A stretch of DNA of 13,103 nt from Bacteroidia bacterium (GTDB lineage Bacteria > Bacteroidota > Bacteroidia > Bacteroidales > Azobacteroidaceae). A program made the translations under genes and the position numbers. Under the pieces are notes generated by a model. The model saw only the letters and a program-made list of their open reading frames with translations. It was not told where the DNA came from and ran no database searches. Shown in pieces: positions 1 through 7,170 of the stretch; within the stretch, counting starts at the first letter, position 1; each line of letters opens with the position of its first letter. The DNA is taken from assembly GCA_025999255.1 (NCBI GenBank), contig BNXB01000037.1, forward strand, positions 1-13,103, given 5' to 3'.

Positions 1-1224
1 TCCCCACCACAGTTGCCGCGAGATGCACCAGTCTTTAACATTCTCCATCCAGTGGCGATAAGTATTTTTGAATTTAGGAGGATACAATTGAATGGTATCG
101 CTCATGACGGCTTCCAGCGCCGGCTTTGCCAATTCCTCCATTTTCAGGAACCATTGCATGGATAATTTCGGTTCGATAGGAACATCTGTTCTTTCGGAAA
201 AACCTACTTTATTGGTATAAGCTTCCGTTTTTTCCATCAGGCCGGCGGCTTCGAGGTCTTTTTCTATTTGTTTCCGAACCTCGAAACGATCCATTCCCGC
301 ATATTGCAGACCATGTTCGTTGAGTGTCCCGTCGTCATTGAAAATATCAATCGATTCCAGGTTATATTTTTCTCCCAGCATATAGTCGTTGACATCGTGA
401 GCAGGGGTTACCTTGAGGCAACCGGTACCGAATTCGATATCCACATAATCGTCTTCAATAATGGGAATTTCACGGTTAACGATGGGAACAATTACTTTTT
501 TACCTTTCAGATGAGTATTTTTGGGATCGTTCGGATTAATACAAACGGCAGTATCTCCCAGGATAGTTTCGGGACGGGTGGTAGCCACAACGGCATAACC
601 GTTTTCACCTGCGATTTTATAACGTAAATAATAAAGTTTTCCTTGTTGTTCTTTATAGTTCACTTCTTCATCGGAAAGGGCGGTTTTCGCAGCCGGATCC
701 CAGTTGACCATACGTACTCCGCGATAAATCAGACCTTTGTTGTAGAGATCCGTGAAAACTTTAATAACGCTTTCCGAGCGTTTTTCGTCCATGGTAAAAC
801 AGGTACGATCCCAATCGCAGGATGCTCCGAGTTTTTTGAGTTGTTCGAGGATAATTCCCCCATGTTTATGAGTCCATTCCCAGGCATGTTCAAGGAATTG
901 CTCGCGGGTCAGATCCGTTTTCTTAATACCTTCGGAAGCTAATTTTGCAACAACTTTGGCTTCTGTTGCGATAGATGCATGATCTGTTCCGGGAACCCAG
1001 CAGGCATTCTTGCCCATCATCCGGGAGCGGCGTACGAGGATATCCTGAATCGTGTTGTTGAGCATGTGTCCCATATGCAATACTCCTGTGACATTAGGAG
1101 GAGGAATGACTATGGTGTAGGGTTCACGGTTATCCGGTTCGGAATGAAAGAACCTGTTTTTCATCCAATACTCATACCATTTGCTTTCTACCTCGGAAGG
1201 ATTGTATTTTGTTGCAATTTCCAT
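1..1224 (-). CDS. valS: Valyl-tRNA synthetase, N-terminal 408 residues (gene runs off the left edge)
   Basis: Cytoplasmic class I aminoacyl-tRNA synthetase that charges tRNA-Val with valine. Translating the minus strand from the ATG at 1224-1222 gives an open frame of exactly 408 codons to base 1. The class I signature is at residues 41-53 ([13 protein letters not shown], with HMGH at 50-53). The CP1 editing domain follows: TTRPET at 215-220, DTAV at 224-227, and a [12 protein letters not shown] stretch at 266-277. The valS-typical block [20 protein letters not shown] is at 343-362, and [11 protein letters not shown] ends the visible part. The KMSKS loop, anticodon-binding domain and C-terminal coiled coil lie beyond base 1. 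The start is well supported, because the protein begins [16 protein letters not shown] as expected for Bacteroidota ValRS. The stop of the upstream wzi-like gene lies 35 bp away on the same strand. Identification is very secure. Confidence 0.97.
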   Translation of the reverse strand, partial: MEIATKYNPSEVESKWYEYWMKNRFFHSEPDNREPYTIVIPPPNVTGVLHMGHMLNNTIQDILVRRSRMMGKNACWVPGTDHASIATEAKVVAKLASEGIKKTDLTREQFLEHAWEWTHKHGGIILEQLKKLGASCDWDRTCFTMDEKRSESVIKVFTDLYNKGLIYRGVRMVNWDPAAKTALSDEEVNYKEQQGKLYYLRYKIAGENGYAVVATTRPETILGDTAVCINPNDPKNTHLKGKKVIVPIVNREIPIIEDDYVDIEFGTGCLKVTPAHDVNDYMLGEKYNLESIDIFNDDGTLNEHGLQYAGMDRFEVRKQIEKDLEAAGLMEKTEAYTNKVGFSERTDVPIEPKLSMQWFLKMEELAKPALEAVMSDTIQLYPPKFKNTYRHWMENVKDWCISRQLWWG

Positions 1225-1243
1225 AAATATACTGTTTTAGGCG

Positions 1244-1251
1244 CAAAAGTA
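1244..1251 (-). promoter_or_regulatory. Candidate -7 promoter box for valS
   Basis: The minus strand reads TACTTTTG, matching the Bacteroidota -7 consensus TAnnTTTG. It lies in the 35-bp gap between the wzi-like stop and the valS start, 19 bp upstream of the ATG. No clear TTG is seen at -33, so this is a moderate call. It would let valS be expressed independently of the upstream gene. Confidence 0.4.
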
Positions 1252-1259
1252 ATGAAATT

Positions 1260-2723
1260 TTAGAAAATTCTTCCCGATTTGCTGATTTTAAAGCTACAGC
1301 CAAAATTGTTGCCGTAAAGGTCTCCCGTGTCGAATGCACTTTGTATGGAAAATTTCCAGTCCTTCAACCGGGGATGAATATAATTACATTCGAATAAAGA
1401 GGAAAAATCATCCTTGCGTTTTAAAAAAGGATACGACGATCTTCCCCAAGCATACATTCCGGTTGCCAAAATGCGATAGGAGAAAGAAGTCGATATGATT
1501 CCTTCCAGTCCAATATGAAGTCCTTTGACACGATTGTTCTGAAAATAAATTATTCCGTCCTTACTGTATTCCGGAGAAGTCAATAACGGATTACCGATAG
1601 AACGTCCCCAATGAGACCAACCGCTAATATATTGAGTATGATTGTAATAGTCGTCATTCCCTCCGCCGCGGGCAGGTCTGTTATACGTTAAGAAATGCAT
1701 CGGTCCGCTTTGATTCAATGTATAAATAGATTCAATAACAATTTTTTTCAGATAAATTTGATTATTCAAAGTACATTCCATACCCCAGATGCCATCCCTC
1801 CAATTTGCATAATCCATTCCGGAACGATCATCAAAATGATGTTGTTTATATGCTGAAATATCAAAATTCCGGTTTGTATAACCGATTTTCAGGTTATATG
1901 TTCCCAGATGGTTTCCTAAAACGTTGATTTGTTCTCCCAAAGATGCATCGTCACCGCCGCCTTTTCCCATGACAATTCTATAAAAATCACGGGAGGAATG
2001 AGGCAGTTTGCCAAGTCCTTCTTCGGATGTCCAACCTCCCCATTGTACGGCATGTACCACTCCGAAAATAAGCGATAACGGAAAATGTTGTTTGGGGTCA
2101 TAGAGCCGGATAGCAAGGGATTTGTGATGCCATAAAATATTTTTCGCATAATCTTTTCCGGGCTGTACCGTCCGTTCGATATAGCGACTATCGGTGGACT
2201 TACCGACGGCAAAATCCCCTTTGGCTTGCAAAATCCCTTTGGTATAAGGAACCGTTACGAATTCGGGAACACTCAAATTAATTTCCGGAATGGGTCTGGC
2301 ATTGGGAGAATAAGTAAAATCTCCCAAACTCAGATTTTTATATAATATGGAATTATAATATTCCTTCGCCCCGACAGTGAGGTTTAAAGATTTATAGGAT
2401 AAGGAAGTATAAAGCTGTTGAATGAAGAAAGATGAGGAATGATGACTCGCTCTTTCAAGATCTATTTCCGACCGGATACTGATATCTTTATTGAAATAAT
2501 GGCTCCAATAGACATCTCCACGGCCATAAACGTTATTTGAACGAAGCGGTACTGTTCCGTAAGTATTATTGACCATCCAGAAAGGAGTAATGTCTTTGGC
2601 GGCAACTGATGCAAATGCGTCTATCCGGTAAGTCAGGCTATCCTGAGCAAGGATGTGCAGGTGATACGTGAAGAAAACAGATATAAGGAGGATTTTTTTT
2701 ATAAATGAGTCTGGTAAGAGCAT
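1260..2723 (-). CDS. Capsule assembly Wzi-like outer-membrane protein
   Basis: A 487-residue protein resembling the Bacteroidota branch of the Wzi family, outer-membrane beta-barrels that help retain capsular or other surface polysaccharide. The N-terminus has a basic/hydrophobic signal peptide (residues 7-26, IKKILLISVFF core) with probable cleavage near A26-Q27. The rest is rich in alternating aromatic and polar residues, as in a barrel. Recognisable family stretches are ITPFWMVNNTYGTVP (45-59), a GGWTSEEGLGKLP loop near 229-241, SGWSHWGRSIGNPLLTSP (367-384), and a C-terminal strand with GDLYGNNFG. It is divergent from a GT2 gene 128 bp away and upstream of valS on the same strand. Its linkage to four glycosyltransferases supports a role in surface glycan. 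E. coli Wzi function is only an analogy; the substrate is unknown. Confidence 0.85.
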   Translation of the reverse strand: MLLPDSFIKKILLISVFFTYHLHILAQDSLTYRIDAFASVAAKDITPFWMVNNTYGTVPLRSNNVYGRGDVYWSHYFNKDISIRSEIDLERASHHSSSFFIQQLYTSLSYKSLNLTVGAKEYYNSILYKNLSLGDFTYSPNARPIPEINLSVPEFVTVPYTKGILQAKGDFAVGKSTDSRYIERTVQPGKDYAKNILWHHKSLAIRLYDPKQHFPLSLIFGVVHAVQWGGWTSEEGLGKLPHSSRDFYRIVMGKGGGDDASLGEQINVLGNHLGTYNLKIGYTNRNFDISAYKQHHFDDRSGMDYANWRDGIWGMECTLNNQIYLKKIVIESIYTLNQSGPMHFLTYNRPARGGGNDDYYNHTQYISGWSHWGRSIGNPLLTSPEYSKDGIIYFQNNRVKGLHIGLEGIISTSFSYRILATGMYAWGRSSYPFLKRKDDFSSLFECNYIHPRLKDWKFSIQSAFDTGDLYGNNFGCSFKISKSGRIF

Positions 2724-2792
2724 CTTCGTTTATTTAACTTCAGGAATTTCCCGGGATCAATCCATATGACGTTCCCACATTTACATAAATTA

Positions 2793-2800
2793 CAAAGATA
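2793..2800 (-). promoter_or_regulatory. Candidate -7 promoter box for the wzi-like gene
   Basis: The minus strand reads TATCTTTG (TAnnTTTG consensus), 69 bp upstream of the ATG at 2723. The expected -33 position has no good TTG, so only the -7 element is supported. It sits 22 bp from the oppositely directed box of the GT2 gene. Confidence 0.5.
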
Positions 2801-2822
2801 CAAAATTTTCCAATAAAAGCGT

Positions 2823-2830
2823 TAACTTTG
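2823..2830 (+). promoter_or_regulatory. Candidate -7 promoter box for the GT2 gene
   Basis: TAACTTTG matches TAnnTTTG and ends 21 bp before the ATG at 2852, giving a very short leader, as is common in Bacteroidota. The -33 region would overlap the -7 box of the divergent wzi-like gene. No clear TTG is seen there. Confidence 0.5.
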
Positions 2831-2851
2831 TAAAATAATTTTTTTTGAAAA

Positions 2852-3631
2852 ATGCGAATCACAATACTTACCCCTTCTTACAATCAGGCTCAGTTTATTG
2901 AAGAAAATATTTTATCGGTACAAAATCAATCGTATCCTGATATTGAACATATTGTAATTGATGGCGGCTCAACCGATAACACGGTGGATATCCTCAGGAA
3001 GTATCCTCTTATCCGTTGGATATCTGAGAAGGACGAAGGTCAGGCGGATGCCTTGCAGAAAGGATTGGAAATATCCACGGGAGAGATTATCGGATGGATT
3101 AATTCTGACGATTACCTGGAAGCGGATGTGCTGCAATTTGTTGCCGCCTTTTTTGAGACTTCCGGTGCGGACTGGTTGATTGGAAATATTTCCAATGTTT
3201 ATGATGATGGGAGTGTATCCGGAACAAAAAGTGCGAAAATTACCAGGAAGGCGTTGTTATCCGATCCTGATATTCTTTGTCAACAGGGTACCTTTTTCAG
3301 AAAACAGGCGCTACTTAAAGCAGGAGGATTTGATAAAAAATACCAGCTTACTATGGATCTGGATCTGTGGTTCCGGTTGTTGAAGATTTCGGAGCCTGTC
3401 ATGATAGACAAAAACATGGCCTATTTCCGGAGGCATAAAAATCAAAAAACTTTCGGCAAGCATGTTATTGCTCAAATGAAGGAAATGCTTGATATTTTCC
3501 GGAAAAACGATGCCGGTTACGGGTATAAAGCGAAACTTGTTTATCGTAAATACAAGCTTTTTCTTTGCATCAGATTGGGAGCTATAAAATCAGCGATTCT
3601 TTTTCCCATCAATTTTTCTGAAAAATTCTGA
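2852..3631 (+). CDS. Glycosyltransferase family 2 (GT-A fold)
   Basis: A 259-residue cytoplasmic glycosyltransferase that would transfer a sugar from a nucleotide-sugar donor during surface polysaccharide synthesis. The GT2 nucleotide-binding start is clear: ITILTPSYNQAQFIEENILS (3-22) and DGGSTDNT (37-44). The metal-binding DxD equivalent is NSDD (84-87). An acceptor-side motif follows at TMDLDLWFRL (167-176). No transmembrane helices are visible, and the length is normal for short GT2 enzymes. The gene is divergent from the wzi-like gene. Its last 30 codons overlap the 3' end of the oppositely oriented GT4 gene. Sugar specificity cannot be inferred. Confidence 0.92.
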   Translation: MRITILTPSYNQAQFIEENILSVQNQSYPDIEHIVIDGGSTDNTVDILRKYPLIRWISEKDEGQADALQKGLEISTGEIIGWINSDDYLEADVLQFVAAFFETSGADWLIGNISNVYDDGSVSGTKSAKITRKALLSDPDILCQQGTFFRKQALLKAGGFDKKYQLTMDLDLWFRLLKISEPVMIDKNMAYFRRHKNQKTFGKHVIAQMKEMLDIFRKNDAGYGYKAKLVYRKYKLFLCIRLGAIKSAILFPINFSEKF

Positions 3632-4626
3632 AGAATATAAGGACGAGCCTTGTCGTTCGACTGGCTTAATATTTCCGGATTGTCGAGTAAAAAGCGGATT
3701 TTAGCTTTCAAATCTTCTGTATCGAACGGTTCTACGAAAAATGAACCCCGGTTATCCGTAAGGTAATCGATGGAACTGGGAGTTTTTGTAACAACAACGG
3801 TTTTTCCCAGGCTCATCGATTGGAGGAAACTCATTTGTCCGTAAGAATAATTATAAACAGGTAAGGGGATAACGACAAAAAGGGAATTGTTGATTTCCTC
3901 AATCAGTTTATGAATGGATACTTTATCTGTCAACTCAATACGGGGAGGTAATTGCTCCCCTTTTTTCAATATTCTCCCGATTATTTTCAGCTTCACATCC
4001 GGATAGTTCAGTTCGCTCCAGGCCTTAAAAAGGGTATCATAATCCCGTTTTCCGGTACCGAAACTTAAAATATATTTCTCTCCGGAATTATTTTCAAAGG
4101 GAGAAAAATAATCGGTATCTACTCCGAATGGAATGAATACGGATCTGTTTACCAGATTTTTAAACGTGTTTTTGTAGTTTTCAATGATAATCCGGGAATG
4201 ACAGATGATGTAAGGATTACTCCGCAATGCAAGCTTCAGGATGGAAATTTCCGGCCAATTATTCCGGGCTCCGTTCATTCCTCCTATGTCGAGGATATAA
4301 TGTTCAGGCTTTTTTTTCGAACAGAAATTTCTCAGAAAAGAAAATACGATTCCGCTTTGTGCACCGTGAGAAATAACAACATCGTAAGATTTTCGTTTCC
4401 GGAATGCCAGAATCGATTGCCAGATATAAGTTTTGAATACCTTTTTTTCCAGCTTGTGTAATATATTTTTCTCCTGAAAATCAATAATATCAACTTCGGT
4501 TTCCGGCGGGAAAAACCGGAAAAACCAATAAGGTTCCCCTTTTATGTATTTATCGGGAGCTTGAATCGAATCATCATCTTTCTCCAATACCGGGACTTTC
4601 CAATTCGGCAAAAATAATACTTTCAC
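3541..4626 (-). CDS. Glycosyltransferase, GT4-like (third gene of the operon)
   Basis: A 361-residue GT-B type enzyme. The C-terminal donor-binding half has the GT4 pattern: FIPFGVDTDYF (164-174), a LSFGTGKRDYDTL strand/turn (187-199), KIIGR (214-218) and FLQSMSLGKTVVVT (267-280). The start is a GTG at 4626-4624, whose last two bases overlap the TGA stop of the preceding gene (GTGA). This implies translational coupling and supports the start. The usual GT4 E-x7-E motif is not present: by alignment to its neighbours, S261 and Q269 occupy the two Glu positions. The last 29 residues are encoded in DNA that also encodes the end of the GT2 gene on the other strand. GT4 assignment is good; the substrate is unknown, and altered catalysis is possible. 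Confidence 0.85.
   Translation of the reverse strand: MKVLFLPNWKVPVLEKDDDSIQAPDKYIKGEPYWFFRFFPPETEVDIIDFQEKNILHKLEKKVFKTYIWQSILAFRKRKSYDVVISHGAQSGIVFSFLRNFCSKKKPEHYILDIGGMNGARNNWPEISILKLALRSNPYIICHSRIIIENYKNTFKNLVNRSVFIPFGVDTDYFSPFENNSGEKYILSFGTGKRDYDTLFKAWSELNYPDVKLKIIGRILKKGEQLPPRIELTDKVSIHKLIEEINNSLFVVIPLPVYNYSYGQMSFLQSMSLGKTVVVTKTPSSIDYLTDNRGSFFVEPFDTEDLKAKIRFLLDNPEILSQSNDKARPYILQNFSEKLMGKRIADFIAPNLMQRKSLYLR
3611..3627. repeat. 17-bp perfect palindrome inside the overlapping gene ends
   Basis: Arms AATTTTTC and GAAAAATT surround a single central base. Because it is read in matching registers, both the GT2 and the GT4 proteins contain the peptide NFSEK here (GT2 254-258, GT4 334-338). It is AT-only apart from one G and one C, so it is a weak RNA hairpin; whether it works as a bidirectional terminator is unclear. 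Confidence 0.5.
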
Positions 4627-5795
4627 TGTTTTAATGCTTTTTCGTACAAATCCGCAATCTGTTTCCAGGAAAAATGTTCTTCAATGTATTTCCTGGCAGA
4701 GGAACTGAGTTCATTTAATTTCTTGGTATCCGGATAAAAGGAATTGATAACCCGGTAAAAATCCTCATTCGATTTGCAGAAAATAATGGCTTCCGAAGGA
4801 GGGGTTCCTTGCAGGGATGATCTGAAATCTTCCGAAAGGAGGACGGGAAGACCGGCTGACATGGCTTCCAGGACGACCAGGCTGAAAGCTTCCGATTTAC
4901 TCTGGCTGATATAAATACTTCCCGAATTGTATATTTCATTCAGGTCTTTTCCGGGAGATTTTTCTCCGAGGTAAGTGATCCGGTTTTCCAGGTGATTATT
5001 ATGAATATATTGTTCTATTTCTTTCATATATTCGGAATCCGCTATAGCTCCAGCAAAAGAAAACCGGGATTGTTTTTCCGTAAGTATAGGATGTAATAAT
5101 TGAATCGTTTGCAATTGATTTTTTCGGTCGCAGACAGATCCGACCGATATAAAATTCAAAGGTTTATCTTTCAGGAGGGTTGGTTCGGGATGATAAACCT
5201 CCGTATTTACCCCGTTGGGGATCACAATGATATTATCCGGTTTATTCTTAAAATAAGATCGGATATTTTTTCCTGCATTCGGATTCAAGGCAATAACCCG
5301 GTCGGCATGTCTGATGGAATAAATTTCCAGGAAATATTTTTTTTTAGCGGATTGCCGTATTTTATCCGCACTTTCGCTCCATAACGGGGTATGCAACGTA
5401 TAAACGAACCTGGTTTCCGTTTTTTTCTTTTTTATGGAGGAACACCACCAATGAGTAAATGCAAAATTGTATTGGTTGTGAAAATGAAATACTGCACCGG
5501 CCGGTTCTTCCCGGATAATTTTTTTTACACGCAGGGCTAGTTTTACAGAGTAAAGCGCCCTTTTCAATTTATGCCTGATCGATAAAAAACTTCCGGGGTT
5601 CATCAACCATTGAGGCATCCCGATTTCATATATGGGACAATCAATTCCTTCCCTGTTTTTGCTTTGGACATCAATTAAAATAACTTCATTTTTTTGAGAA
5701 AGGTTGTTTGCCAGGTTTTGAACCACAATCTCGGTCGCAGCCCCGATTTTGGCGGGAATAGGGGTGAATCCGGTAGCAATTTCAAAAATTCTCAT
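4623..5795 (-). CDS. Glycosyltransferase family 4 (second gene of the operon)
   Basis: A 390-residue GT-B fold retaining glycosyltransferase. The N-terminal acceptor domain contains a KIGAATEIVVQNLA loop/helix (16-29) and HFHNQYN (104-110). The linker and donor domain contain VIPNGVNTEVYHP (191-203), NFISVGSVCDRKNQ (214-227, with R224/K225 as likely diphosphate-contacting residues) and the E-x7-E motif E302...E310 within SEAFSLVVLEAMSAGLPVLL. Length is typical. The start at 5795 lies 14 bp inside the upstream GT4 gene, and the stop overlaps the next gene's GTG by 4 bases, so the three genes are almost certainly co-transcribed. It probably adds one sugar to a surface polysaccharide; donor and acceptor are unknown. 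Confidence 0.93.
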   Translation of the reverse strand: MRIFEIATGFTPIPAKIGAATEIVVQNLANNLSQKNEVILIDVQSKNREGIDCPIYEIGMPQWLMNPGSFLSIRHKLKRALYSVKLALRVKKIIREEPAGAVFHFHNQYNFAFTHWWCSSIKKKKTETRFVYTLHTPLWSESADKIRQSAKKKYFLEIYSIRHADRVIALNPNAGKNIRSYFKNKPDNIIVIPNGVNTEVYHPEPTLLKDKPLNFISVGSVCDRKNQLQTIQLLHPILTEKQSRFSFAGAIADSEYMKEIEQYIHNNHLENRITYLGEKSPGKDLNEIYNSGSIYISQSKSEAFSLVVLEAMSAGLPVLLSEDFRSSLQGTPPSEAIIFCKSNEDFYRVINSFYPDTKKLNELSSSARKYIEEHFSWKQIADLYEKALKQ

Positions 5796-7020
5796 GGAGT
5801 TTTTCCTTTGTTATCGACTTTTTATATATAACCATCAATTGCCGGTAATATTGTTCGGCATCAAAATTTTTCTCCGCGAAATTTCTTGCATTTTTTGATA
5901 ATCTTAAATAATCACCATCCGGTAATGATCCGGCTTGTTGTATTTTGGTTTTAAGTTCGTTTACCGCTTTCATTTCAAATAAATATCCGGTTTCGTTTTC
6001 AATCAGGATTTCGGGAATTCCTCCCATCCGGCTGGCAATTACCGGTTTACCAAGTGCGTAAGCTTCTATGACGGTTAAAGGATTGTTTTCATTCCATTCC
6101 GAAGGGACAACTATAAACGAGGCGTTTTTTATGGAATTTTTGAGAGTATCTCCGGTTTGGAAACCTAAAAATTCTACATTTGGCAAGCTTAATGCTTTCA
6201 GTTCATCCGCAATAGGGCCTTCTCCTGCGATCTTGAAGAAGGTTTCTTTTAACTCGGAAGCGACCTTAATTAACGTTCGGATTCCTTTTTCTTCCGTAAT
6301 CCGTCCATAGAAAAAGAAATAATTTCCGCGGACATAATCCGGTTTGATTTCATGTAAATCCGGATTGAAGTTATACAGGCGGTTTTGTTTGTTTCTATAG
6401 TAATCATTATAACTCAGGTGGGCATTTCTCTGAAAATCGGAAACAAACAGGTATTGATCGACATATTTATCCAAATGTAAGAAATATTCTTTCAACCAGG
6501 TGTTCAAAGTAAGCATAGTGCTGTAGAGCCTGTCGTTCTGATAACATTTATACCGGATACAATTGGTGTAAAGATTTTTCCGGCACCGGTCGCAAATCTT
6601 CCCTTTAAGTCTGAAATCGGACGACGGACAGAGTGACAGGTAGTCATGGAACGTCAGTACAACAGGGATATTATGCTTTTTCAATGCCTGGAATATAGAT
6701 ACCGAAAGACTATTATTAAAGTTATGAATCTGTGCGATATCCGGTTTTTCACGGAGGATCAGTTGTTCCAGTTTTTTTCTCGCTTCATTGTTATAAAAGA
6801 ACCGGATGGAATTGCTTAATCGATTGATCAGCTTATCGTTTCGCAGGTCAAAATTTTTCGGAAAAAATTCTTTTGTCGGAGAATCCAGATTCTTTTCATC
6901 ATCCATACTGAAATGAACTACGGAATGTCCATGTTTTGTTAATAAATCGGAAGTATTGAAATAAACGGTTTCAGAACCTCCTTTTGGATAATGATATTTA
7001 TTGATCTGAAGTACCTTCAT
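5782..7020 (-). CDS. Glycosyltransferase family 4 with a Cys-rich insertion (first gene of the operon)
   Basis: A 412-residue GT4 enzyme. The N-terminus MKVLQINKYHYPKGGSETV has the glycine loop of GT-B folds (G14-G15). HNFNN (99-103) and TFHDYLSLCP (123-132) follow. The donor half shows FFYGRITEEKGI (236-247, R240/K245), FKIAGEGP (262-269) and E-x7-E at E311/E319 within ENNPLTVIEAYALGKPVIAS. A cluster of five cysteines (C131, C143, C146, C154, C159) lies just after the HDY motif; a similar cluster occurs in some GT4 proteins and may bind a metal. This is the promoter-proximal gene of the three-gene operon, and its 3' end overlaps the next start by 14 bp. Specific substrate unknown. Confidence 0.93.
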   Translation of the reverse strand: MKVLQINKYHYPKGGSETVYFNTSDLLTKHGHSVVHFSMDDEKNLDSPTKEFFPKNFDLRNDKLINRLSNSIRFFYNNEARKKLEQLILREKPDIAQIHNFNNSLSVSIFQALKKHNIPVVLTFHDYLSLCPSSDFRLKGKICDRCRKNLYTNCIRYKCYQNDRLYSTMLTLNTWLKEYFLHLDKYVDQYLFVSDFQRNAHLSYNDYYRNKQNRLYNFNPDLHEIKPDYVRGNYFFFYGRITEEKGIRTLIKVASELKETFFKIAGEGPIADELKALSLPNVEFLGFQTGDTLKNSIKNASFIVVPSEWNENNPLTVIEAYALGKPVIASRMGGIPEILIENETGYLFEMKAVNELKTKIQQAGSLPDGDYLRLSKNARNFAEKNFDAEQYYRQLMVIYKKSITKEKLHENF

Positions 7021-7042
7021 GCTTTTTTAACGTTATTTCTTG

Positions 7043-7050
7043 CAAAGTTA
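7043..7050 (-). promoter_or_regulatory. Candidate promoter of the GT4 operon
   Basis: The minus strand reads TAACTTTG (TAnnTTTG), 22 bp upstream of the ATG at 7020. A TTTC, one base from TTTG, lies 18 bp further upstream (7069-7072). It is the only good promoter match ahead of the three overlapping GT4 genes. Confidence 0.55.
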
Positions 7051-7052
7051 CA

Positions 7053-7080
7053 TAAAAAACCGTAAGCTGAAACATACGGT
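7053..7080 (-). terminator. Hairpin with T-run on the minus strand, overlapping the GT4-operon promoter
   Basis: Arms ACCGTA and TACGGT (7075-7080 and 7059-7064) enclose a 10-base loop. Reading on the minus strand, the hairpin runs straight into TTTTTT (7058-7053 with the arm's last T). It looks like a short intrinsic terminator, yet it lies just upstream of the -7 box. It could stop antisense read-through from the oxidoreductase side, act as an operator dyad, or be chance. Confidence 0.35.
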
Positions 7081-7102
7081 TAATAAAGTTCTCAGGGAAT
7101 TT

Positions 7103-7133
7103 TCTGGAAATTAGAAAAAAATAAATAACTTTG
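7103..7133 (+). promoter_or_regulatory. Candidate promoter of the Gfo/Idh/MocA gene
   Basis: TAACTTTG (7126-7133) matches the -7 consensus exactly, and TCTG (7103-7106), 19 bp upstream, is close to TTTG. Transcription would begin around 7140. This rules out the in-frame GTG at 7135 as a start and supports the ATG at 7171. Confidence 0.6.
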
Positions 7134-7170
7134 CGTGTTCGCACACAGTAACATTAAAATTAAATATACG

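Noticed and set aside
268..1263. Three plus-strand ORFs of 94-119 codons
   Set aside because: They lie antisense to valS, which has all expected motifs in the minus frame; the plus-strand products resemble nothing.
1916..2212. Minus-strand ORF of 98 codons
   Set aside because: It is an alternate frame inside the wzi-like gene with no recognisable features.
7135..7170. GTG at 7135 as start of the Gfo/Idh/MocA gene
   Set aside because: It falls right after the -7 box and before the likely transcription start, and it would put 12 extra residues ahead of the Tat signal.
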